NCBI GenBank assembly: GCA_047620505.1
Contig: JBLHKS010000336.1
Span: 1 to 5,513 of the forward strand
Direction: 5' to 3'
Length of the DNA: 5,513 nt
From: JBLHKS01 sp047620505
Lineage (GTDB): Bacteria; Verrucomicrobiota; Verrucomicrobiia; Verrucomicrobiales; DEV007
In this document: one piece after another, positions 1 to 5,513 of the stretch
Layout: every line of letters starts with the position of its first letter
How positions within the stretch are numbered: position 1 is the stretch's first letter
Made by a program: the position numbers and the translations under genes
Notes under the pieces: model-generated
The model's database searches: none
The model's input: the letters and a program-made list of their open reading frames with translations, nothing else
Told to the model about the DNA's origin: nothing

Positions 1-910
1 GGAAGCCGCCGATGTTCGACGCGATCACTGGTTTGCCGTAACCGAACGCCGTTGCGATCGCGCCGCTGTTCCAGCCTTCGGTGTAGGCCATAGCCGTTGC
101 GTGAATGTGGGTGAGGACTTTGGGCAGTTCCTCAAGCGGCAGGTAGTTCGGATGAAAATTGATCTGCGCTCGAACCTCGGCTGGCAACGCCGCGATTTGC
201 CTTTCGTAGACGCTCGCATCGTCGCCCATCGGCTTACCCGCGATGAGAAGGTAGGCATCTGGGATCTTTTCGAGGATCGCCGGAAACGAATCGATCAGCG
301 GCCCGACGCCTTTGCGTGGCTCGATGTTGCCGAAGAACAGAATCACTTTTTTGTCGGCAGGCACGAGATCCGAGCGCTCCGGGTTTTCGACCTTGAGGAA
401 ATCGAGAAGGTCCGGAATCGGGTGGACGGAGATTTTGTCGGGATCGGCTTTGAAACGGTCAACGACAGTCTGTTTGTTGTGCTCGGCGTTGACAAAAATA
501 TGCTCGGCAACGCGGTAGAGTCGGCGCAGCGCCGGGAAGTGGTGAGGGAACGGCTTCTTCGGAATCACGTCCTGCGCGGTGTAAACGAAGCGCGGCGGCG
601 GGCTGCAGGCTCGACTGATCCACCAGCGCGTCAGCTGGTAGCTCGTCGGGTGCGAGTGGCCCTGGATGTGGAGAACGTCCGGCTGAAATTCGGCCATCCG
701 GCGTTTCAGCTCGCCGAGGAGTTTGAAGCGCGGTTTAAAGCGATCGAACACCTTGATCGCCTCGTACTCACGCGGGAAATTCTCGGTTTCGTACTCCGTC
801 GCCGTGACGAGGATAACCTCATGCCCCTTGCGGCCGAGCGCGTTGCAGAGGTTGTGGGTGTACTGAAAAGTAGCCCGGAATCCGCCGGGTTCGACCATCG
901 CAATTTTCAT
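1..910 (-). CDS. Family 4 (GT-B) glycosyltransferase, 3' end cut by window edge
   Basis: Reading the minus strand from the ATG at 910-908 gives 303 uninterrupted codons to position 2, so the gene continues past the left edge. The N-terminus MKIAMVEPGGF, followed by NLCNALGRKGHEVILVT near residues 20-36, is the usual start of a GT-B donor/acceptor fold. FQPDVLHIQGH (about 74-84) matches the conserved 'PDvvHvh' strand. FFGNIEPRKG (192-201) carries the Arg-Lys pair that normally contacts the donor phosphates. YTEGWNSG (276-283) followed by GKPVIASNIGGF (to 303) is the nucleotide-sugar site. The protein is therefore probably a cytoplasmic or membrane-associated retaining glycosyltransferase; the sugar cannot be told. 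The second Glu of the EX7E motif is Ala286, as in subfamilies reading 'SGv..A...GKPVI'. About 60-100 residues are probably missing. An in-frame ATG at 991-989 would add 27 residues, but the family-like N-terminus favours 910. The gene is divergent from the neighbouring operon. Confidence 0.93.
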   Translation of the reverse strand, partial: MKIAMVEPGGFRATFQYTHNLCNALGRKGHEVILVTATEYETENFPREYEAIKVFDRFKPRFKLLGELKRRMAEFQPDVLHIQGHSHPTSYQLTRWWISRACSPPPRFVYTAQDVIPKKPFPHHFPALRRLYRVAEHIFVNAEHNKQTVVDRFKADPDKISVHPIPDLLDFLKVENPERSDLVPADKKVILFFGNIEPRKGVGPLIDSFPAILEKIPDAYLLIAGKPMGDDASVYERQIAALPAEVRAQINFHPNYLPLEELPKVLTHIHATAMAYTEGWNSGAIATAFGYGKPVIASNIGGF

Positions 911-1005
911 CGGCGATTCATTCGTTGGCGCAATGCGAGGGTCAAGCGGAGAAAACGAAAGGAGGATGGCTTGCGCCTCTTCGGATTCCATGATCCCCGT
1001 GCGCC
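911..1005. promoter_or_regulatory. Divergent intergenic region, probable promoters for both sides
   Basis: These 95 bp separate the starts of two divergently read genes, so promoters for both should lie here or run into the coding ends. On the minus strand, TTGACC (945-940) followed after 17 nt by AATGAA (922-917) is a weak -35/-10 like pair. If used, it would start transcription close to the ATG at 910 and give a nearly leaderless message. On the plus strand there is a strong Shine-Dalgarno-like GGAGG at 961-965, but it lies 40 nt before the GTG at 1006, too far to serve it. No convincing plus-strand promoter, operator or hairpin was recognised. Confidence 0.35.
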
Positions 1006-2949
1006 GTGAACCGTGATTGGATGATTCTGGCGGCGATTCTCGTCGGCAAACTGGCCCTGCAGCTGCTGCTGTTGAACGCCGGTTTTTTTGCGGTCAGCGG
1101 CGACGACTATCTCCGAGCTTTGATCGGTGCCGAGTGGGCGCAACAGCCATTTTTTGCGCCCGAAGACTTCGGTCGTGCATCGATTCTCTGGCTGCCGCTG
1201 CCGTTCTGGACCACGGGCATCGCGAACTGGATCGTCGGCGATATCTGGCTCGCGCCGATCGTCGCCAATTTGTTCTTCGGTTTGATCGGAATCGCCGTCC
1301 TGTTTTTCCTGACAAAAGCACTATTTGGGCGACGCGAGGCCGTGATTGCAGCGGTGCTCGGTGCGGTCCTGCCGTGGCACGCCTGGATGTCGCTCTCGGC
1401 CCTCGCCGATCCACCCTATCAAGTCGCGATTCTCGTCGCCTTCCTCGGCCTCGTTCGCTGGGAACAGAGCGAGCGCGTCGCCCGCAAATGGCTCTTCACG
1501 GCGTCGATTGCTCTGTTTTTCGGCGCGATGTGCCGGCCGGAGGCCTGGCTGTTTGCCTCTGCGTTCGGCGCCTACCTCGGGTGGATTTTTCTCTTCGAAA
1601 AACGCCTCCGCTGGACCGTCGCGACCGCCGCAGCGATTCCGTTTCTCTTCGTTCTCTTCTGGCTGTTCCACAATTATCGGCTCCACGGAAACGCGACCGA
1701 ATTCGTCGGCGAAGCCCGCAGTTCAATGGCTCGCGAGTCGGGCGAGGGCGACTCGATTCTAAGCCGGATCGCGCTCTTTCCGGTTCTGCTCGTTTTGATC
1801 AGCCCGATCGTCACAATCGTCGCCTGCGGTTCACTCGGGCTCGGGATCATCCGTAAAAAACTCCCGAAACACCCAGTCTCGGCCTACCTTTTCATCTCAG
1901 CCCTTGCCTTCCTTTTGCTCGTCGCCGGATTCGTCGCCGGCATGGGCACGAACACCACGCCGCAGCGCTTCGTCGTGATTTTTGCGCTCCTGCTCTGCCC
2001 GATCGCGGCAAGCGTTTTCGTCCGTAGTGGTGGCTTCCAGCAGCCGAGAAAATCGACTCGCAGACCCCGGCGGCTGGAAGCCACCACTACCATTGTGTTG
2101 CTCGCGATTACGGTTCTCTGGAGTCTTGCCGGAGTTTTCCGCCACCCCGACGATTTCCGTGGTGAAGCCGAAGCCGGCCGCCTGCTTCGTGAACTCGCCA
2201 GCGAAGGCAAAATCCTGACCGAAGACAATCTCCTCGCCGCACACGGAATCATGCCTGAAAACCAGTTCATTCGGATCCGCTCGCAATGCCGCGACTGGGC
2301 CGTGATGGCGATGTCGAACCAGCCTGACCGATTCCCAATCGACGTTCGAACCTCGTGCGTCTGGCAAGACGAGGTCGTCGCAGAAAAAGCGCGCAAGACG
2401 CTCGAAAGCGGCGATGTCCGGGTGATTCTCGCTCGCAAGCCCGAGGCGCTCGATCTCGTTCCGGATGATTTCAACTGGATCGCCAGCACGGGCGGATTTG
2501 GTGTGTTTGTCAGGGGCGGCGAGCCGCTCGAAACCGCTGCCGCGAAGCCTGACACGCCTCTCAAAACCGACTTCGGCCTGACCGGCTACACGCTCGGTCG
2601 CGGGCTCTTCCCGGCTCACATCGATCTGACCTGGGAATTCAGCTCGATTGATCCTCCAGAATCCGTCCAACTCCGCTTCCACGGCCCAGCAGCTGCTGAA
2701 ACCGCTCACGTCCCGTTTCACCCCGCGATTCTGCGCTCCGGCGCGAAAAACCTGACCACGCGCCTGCCGTTTCCCGGCCCGCGCGAAATCAAACCCGGCT
2801 ACTACCGAATCGAACTCGTCGTTGGAGACGAAACTGCCGATCTCGGCGAGGCGTGGCTTGTCCCGATGAAACGCGACGCGCTGAAAGCTTTTCTCTCCGG
2901 TGAAAACCGCGATATTGGAATGTTGATCCGCGTCCTGATCAGCCTCTAA
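1006..2949 (+). CDS. Polytopic GT-C type membrane glycosyltransferase with soluble C-terminal domain
   Basis: This 647-residue protein has about 10-11 hydrophobic segments in its first 380 residues: roughly 6-30, 80-107, 110-133, 138-151, 162-197, 203-221, 253-282, 290-313, 320-339 and 362-378. The architecture fits GT-C enzymes of the PMT/ArnT-like superfamily, which move a sugar from a polyprenyl-phosphate donor on the outer face of the membrane. Supporting local features are an acidic pair in the first loop (GDDYLRA, Asp33-Asp34), ADPPYQ (134-139), CRPEAW (176-181, compare the common 'RPEG') and HNYRLHGN (222-229). Residues 380-647 are soluble. About 530-632 looks like a beta-sandwich, with LTWEF, a central variable part and PGYYRIEL near its end, as in the C-terminal domains of some GT39-like proteins. 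The start is GTG at 1006, because an in-frame TGA at 991-993 blocks extension; ATG at 1021 is an alternative. Residues 340-362 come from an inserted palindrome. The exact family and substrate are unknown, and no close homologue is recognised by eye. Confidence 0.8.
   Translation: MNRDWMILAAILVGKLALQLLLLNAGFFAVSGDDYLRALIGAEWAQQPFFAPEDFGRASILWLPLPFWTTGIANWIVGDIWLAPIVANLFFGLIGIAVLFFLTKALFGRREAVIAAVLGAVLPWHAWMSLSALADPPYQVAILVAFLGLVRWEQSERVARKWLFTASIALFFGAMCRPEAWLFASAFGAYLGWIFLFEKRLRWTVATAAAIPFLFVLFWLFHNYRLHGNATEFVGEARSSMARESGEGDSILSRIALFPVLLVLISPIVTIVACGSLGLGIIRKKLPKHPVSAYLFISALAFLLLVAGFVAGMGTNTTPQRFVVIFALLLCPIAASVFVRSGGFQQPRKSTRRPRRLEATTTIVLLAITVLWSLAGVFRHPDDFRGEAEAGRLLRELASEGKILTEDNLLAAHGIMPENQFIRIRSQCRDWAVMAMSNQPDRFPIDVRTSCVWQDEVVAEKARKTLESGDVRVILARKPEALDLVPDDFNWIASTGGFGVFVRGGEPLETAAAKPDTPLKTDFGLTGYTLGRGLFPAHIDLTWEFSSIDPPESVQLRFHGPAAAETAHVPFHPAILRSGAKNLTTRLPFPGPREIKPGYYRIELVVGDETADLGEAWLVPMKRDALKAFLSGENRDIGMLIRVLISL
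2024..2090. repeat. REP-like palindromic element inside the GT-C gene
   Basis: The left arm 2024-2046 and right arm 2068-2090 are reverse complements over 23 bp with a single mismatch (A2042 against G2072). They are separated by a 21-nt loop at 2047-2067. The arm core is GTGGTGGCTTCCAGC and its complement GCTGGAAGCCACCAC. The element is read through in frame: the left arm gives RSGGFQQP (residues 340-347), the loop and inner arm an Arg-rich stretch, and the right arm RRLEATTT (355-362). It falls between two hydrophobic helices, probably in a loop. There is no T-tract after it, so it is not an intrinsic terminator. It looks like a dispersed REP/MITE-type element. I recall similar GGCTTCCAGC-type repeats from Verrucomicrobiota, but only one copy is present here, so dispersal is inferred. 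Confidence 0.75.
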
Positions 2950-2954
2950 CCCGA

Positions 2955-3944
2955 ATGAACGATCCCTACCTTTCGATCCTGCTCCCCGTTTACAACGAGG
3001 TCGAAAACATCCGCGCTGTCGTTGAGGAAATCCTAGCGACGGAACTCGGCTCCAGTTTCGAGATCATCGCCGTCGACGACGCCAGCACCGACGGGACGGT
3101 CGAGGAGTTAGAAAAACTCGCCGCCGAGTATCCCAATCTGCGCGTCGTCCTTTTCCGCGCCAATCGCGGCCAGACCGCTGCATTCGACGCCGGTTTTCGT
3201 GAAGCGCGCGGTGAAATCATCGTCACGATGGATTCCGACGGCCAGAACGACCCTGCCGACATCCCAAAAATGGTGGCAATGTTAGACGAAGGCTACGACT
3301 GCATCGCCGGTTGGCGTAAAGACCGCAAAGACGGCTACTTTCTGCGCACCTTTCCCTCCAAAATCGCGAACGGCTTCATCCGGCTCGTGACCCGAACGAA
3401 AGTCCACGACCTCGGTTGCTCGCTACGGGTCTACCGCGTCGCGATCGCCAAGGAGCTTCGGCTCTATGGCGAGATGCATCGCTTCATCGCAGTCTTATGT
3501 GAGGACATCGGTGCGAAGGTCGGCGAGTGCATCGTCAACCATCGGCCTCGCGCTGCTGGCACTTCCAAATACAATCTGAACCGAACGTTCAAAGTCCTCC
3601 TGGACCTTTTGACCGTTTGGTTCATGACGCGCTTCCGGACCAAGCCAATCTATATATTTGGCGGCACTGGACTTCTTTCTATGTTGTCGAGCATGGGCGT
3701 CGCGGCCTTCGTTTTGCTTCAACGCTTCTTCGGCGAGTCGCATTTCGGTCACGAAGGGCCGATGTACGTTCACAAGAACCCGCTTTTCACCGTGGCCGTC
3801 ATATTATTCTTAACCGGCGTTATATTAATAAGCATGGGTCTGCTCGCGGAAATCCTGATTCGAGTCTACTACGAAATTCAGGGAGTGCGTCCGTACTCCA
3901 CGGTTCGGAAAATCAATTTCGACGAAAAAGAGGACAAAAAGTAA
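2955..3944 (+). CDS. Polyprenyl-phosphate glycosyltransferase, GT2 family (DPM1/GtrB/ArnC-like)
   Basis: This 329-residue protein is the full length expected for bacterial Und-P glycosyltransferases. The GT-A domain has PVYNE (11-15), VDDASTDGT (40-48) and NRGQTAAFDAG (70-80). The metal-binding DxD is in MDSDGQNDP (92-100; Asp93, Asp95). Further motifs are DLGCSLRVYR (152-161), EMHRF (173-177) and HRPRAAGTSKYN (196-207). Two hydrophobic segments follow, about 231-256 and 279-302, then a charged cytoplasmic tail ending in DEKEDKK. In this family the enzyme transfers one sugar from UDP or GDP to undecaprenyl phosphate at the cytoplasmic face; the sugar cannot be inferred. The ATG lies 5 nt after the upstream stop and has no clear Shine-Dalgarno, suggesting translational coupling. 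Pairing with a GT-C protein fits a lipid-linked sugar relay. Codons in the second membrane helix are unusually AT-rich (3801-3830). Confidence 0.95.
   Translation: MNDPYLSILLPVYNEVENIRAVVEEILATELGSSFEIIAVDDASTDGTVEELEKLAAEYPNLRVVLFRANRGQTAAFDAGFREARGEIIVTMDSDGQNDPADIPKMVAMLDEGYDCIAGWRKDRKDGYFLRTFPSKIANGFIRLVTRTKVHDLGCSLRVYRVAIAKELRLYGEMHRFIAVLCEDIGAKVGECIVNHRPRAAGTSKYNLNRTFKVLLDLLTVWFMTRFRTKPIYIFGGTGLLSMLSSMGVAAFVLLQRFFGESHFGHEGPMYVHKNPLFTVAVILFLTGVILISMGLLAEILIRVYYEIQGVRPYSTVRKINFDEKEDKK
3929..3934 (+). promoter_or_regulatory. Ribosome binding site of the amidotransferase gene
   Basis: AGAGGA at 3929-3934 lies 10 nt before the ATG at 3945, inside the last codons of the GT2 gene. It supports the 3945 start, which is also required by the Met-Cys N-terminus. 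Confidence 0.55.
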
Positions 3945-5513
3945 ATGTGTGGGATCGCTGGATTCGTCGGAGCGCGCGCGGACGGCGAACAAGTCCTGAA
4001 GCGAATGCTTCACCAACTGCGCCGTCGTGGGCCGGACGGCGAGGGGATTGAGATTTTCGACAACGAGGTCTTCCTCGGCCATCGACGACTCTCGATAATC
4101 GATCTCGAAGGCGGCCGCCAGCCGATGGCCAACGAGGACGGCAGTCTCTGGCTGACGTTCAATGGAGAGATCTTCAATTTTCGCGAGCTAAGGGAAGAAC
4201 TGATCGCCAAAGGCCACGAGTTCCGAACGCAATCGGACAGCGAAGTGATTCTCCACCTCTTTGAAGAATTTGGCCCACAAGGTTTCGAACGCTTGAACGG
4301 AATGTTCGCGTTTGCGCTTTGGGATCGAAAACGAAAAGAGCTCGTTCTCGTCAGAGACCGCTTTGGGATAAAACCAATCTACTATGCAGAGTTGCCGAAC
4401 GGCGGGATCGCATTTGCTTCGGAGCTTACGGCGCTCGTCGCCCATCCGGAAGTCGATTTCCAGATTTCCCAGGACGATCTGAAGTCTTATCTCTTCTCTG
4501 ATTACACGATCGGGCCGTCCACAATTCTAAAAGGCGTTCGAAAACTACTTCCCGGCCAATTTCTAGATGGCTCGGGCGAGGCGAAATCGTATTGGAGTCC
4601 GTGGTCGCTCAGAACCGAAGGTAAGGAGCGAACCGAGGCCGAGTGGATCGACGAAACGCGAGCGCGCTTGGAAACAGCGGTCGAGCGTCAGCTCGTTTCA
4701 GACGTCCCGGTCGGCGCATTCTTGAGCGGCGGGATCGACTCCTCTGTCATCACCTGCATGGCCGCAAAGCACGGGCCGATCAAGACGTTTGCGATCGGCT
4801 TCGAGCAGAAGAGCTTCGACGAAAGCGCGTTCGCCAAAGACGTCGCCGACCAGATCGGCAGCGAACATTTCGAGCAGATCGTCAACGAGCAGCTGCTGCT
4901 GGAAAATCTCGACGACGCGCTCGATTCGCTCGACGAGCCACTCGGCGATTCCTCGATCCTCCCGACCTACCTCGTTTCCAAATTCGCTGCCGAGCGGGTC
5001 AAAGTCGTGATGGGCGGCGACGGCGGCGACGAGATGTTCGGCGGCTACCCGACCTATCTCGCCCACAAAATGGCGTGGGCCTACTCGGCGATCCCAAGCT
5101 GGATTCGTAGCGCGATCATCGAGCGCGTGATCCGCTCGCTGCGCGCGAAGACTTCCTACATGAGTCTTGAATTCAAGCTCAAACGCTTCGCCTTGCGCTG
5201 GGACAAAGAGCCGATGCGCCGACACCTGCGTTGGATGTCGAGCACCGACGTCCCTGACATCAACACCCTTTTCGGCGACGAATCGTTCGATCCCCCGATC
5301 TTCGACCACGTCGATCCCGAAGCGCTCCGCGGCGATCTGACCGACTGGATGCTGACCGATTTCACGACCTACATGCCCGGCTCGGTTCTCACCAAAGTCG
5401 ACCGTGCCTCCATGGCCAACGGCCTCGAAGTCCGCCCGCCGTTTCTCGATCACGACCTCGTCGACCTCGCCTTCCAGGTCCCGCCCAAGCTCAAGATCAA
5501 AGGCCGCACCACG
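3945..5513 (+). CDS. asnB: AsnB-family glutamine amidotransferase (asparagine synthase-like), 3' end cut
   Basis: The visible 523 codons run to the window edge; about 80-130 residues are probably missing compared with a family length near 600-650. The N-terminal class II glutaminase domain begins MCGIAGF, with Cys2 as the nucleophile. It continues with RRRGPDG (26-32), HRRLSIIDL (46-54), FNGEIFN (72-78), SDSEVI (97-102) and MFAFALWD (120-127), then RDRFGIKPIYY. The synthetase domain has the pyrophosphate loop SGGIDSS (261-267), DEPLGDSS, GGDGGDEMFGGY (357-368) and VDRASMANGLEVRPPFLDHD. All catalytic motifs look intact, so ammonia from glutamine should be channelled to an ATP-activated carboxylate. 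In free-standing cases the product is asparagine. In polysaccharide or exosortase loci relatives such as the XrtA-associated amidotransferase may amidate another acceptor. ATG starts directly after the TAA of the GT2 gene (0 nt), indicating an operon and coupled translation. The symbol marks the family, not a proven substrate. Confidence 0.94.
   Translation, partial: MCGIAGFVGARADGEQVLKRMLHQLRRRGPDGEGIEIFDNEVFLGHRRLSIIDLEGGRQPMANEDGSLWLTFNGEIFNFRELREELIAKGHEFRTQSDSEVILHLFEEFGPQGFERLNGMFAFALWDRKRKELVLVRDRFGIKPIYYAELPNGGIAFASELTALVAHPEVDFQISQDDLKSYLFSDYTIGPSTILKGVRKLLPGQFLDGSGEAKSYWSPWSLRTEGKERTEAEWIDETRARLETAVERQLVSDVPVGAFLSGGIDSSVITCMAAKHGPIKTFAIGFEQKSFDESAFAKDVADQIGSEHFEQIVNEQLLLENLDDALDSLDEPLGDSSILPTYLVSKFAAERVKVVMGGDGGDEMFGGYPTYLAHKMAWAYSAIPSWIRSAIIERVIRSLRAKTSYMSLEFKLKRFALRWDKEPMRRHLRWMSSTDVPDINTLFGDESFDPPIFDHVDPEALRGDLTDWMLTDFTTYMPGSVLTKVDRASMANGLEVRPPFLDHDLVDLAFQVPPKLKIKGRTT

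Noticed and set aside
917..945. TTGACC-17 nt-AATGAA as a firm minus-strand promoter
   Set aside because: The -10 like hexamer is poor and would give an almost leaderless transcript. It is kept only as a remark on the intergenic region.
101..1009. 302-codon open frame on the plus strand
   Set aside because: It lies opposite the minus-strand glycosyltransferase, and its Arg/Glu/Val-rich translation has no recognisable domain. It is a typical shadow frame in GC-rich DNA.
2024..2090. The hairpin as an intrinsic transcription terminator
   Set aside because: It is inside a coding frame that continues for more than 280 codons, and no T-tract follows either arm on either strand.
1884..2721. Two overlapping long minus-strand frames
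   Set aside because: Both are antisense to the GT-C gene and lack recognisable motifs. Their SGGFQPP / LLEATTT peptides only reflect the symmetric palindrome at 2024-2090.
5013..5030. Tandem GGCGGCGAC repeat
   Set aside because: It simply encodes the conserved GGDGGDE motif of asparagine synthase-like enzymes, so no repeat element is implied.
4698..5453. 251-codon open frame on the minus strand
   Set aside because: It is antisense to the highly conserved synthetase domain of the AsnB-family gene, and its translation shows no family motif.

Overview
The window is a moderately GC-rich bacterial segment that is almost entirely coding. It carries four genes of a surface-polysaccharide or glycoconjugate type locus. 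I cannot name the organism. The palindrome at 2024-2090, whose arms translate as SGGFQ.P / RRLEATT / WKPPLP-type peptides, resembles short repeats I remember from Verrucomicrobiota genomes. That, with the GC-rich codon use, makes Verrucomicrobiota a reasonable but unproven guess.

Layout. Positions 1-910 (minus strand) hold the first 303 codons of a family 4 (GT-B fold) glycosyltransferase that runs off the left edge. Positions 911-1005 are a short divergent intergenic region. Three genes then run on the plus strand with almost no spacing: a 647-residue polytopic GT-C type membrane protein (1006-2949), a 329-residue polyprenyl-phosphate glycosyltransferase of the GT2 DPM1/GtrB type (2955-3944), and a class II glutamine amidotransferase of the AsnB family (3945 to beyond the right edge). 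The gaps are 5 nt and 0 nt, so these three are very probably one operon.

How they may work together (inference). The GT2 enzyme would load a sugar onto undecaprenyl phosphate at the inner face of the membrane. After flipping, the GT-C protein would use that lipid-linked sugar as donor on the outer face. The GT4 enzyme would add a sugar from a nucleotide-sugar donor in the cytoplasm. AsnB-like amidotransferases are frequent in such loci, where they may amidate a sugar acid or another acceptor instead of, or as well as, making asparagine.

The most unusual sequence feature is a near-perfect 23-bp inverted repeat (22 of 23 pairs, 21-nt loop) inside the GT-C reading frame. It is translated in frame as an Arg-rich linker between two membrane segments and looks like a REP/MITE-like palindromic element fixed inside a gene. 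No phage, transposase, CRISPR, tRNA or rRNA was seen, and I find no convincing new defence or regulatory system here.
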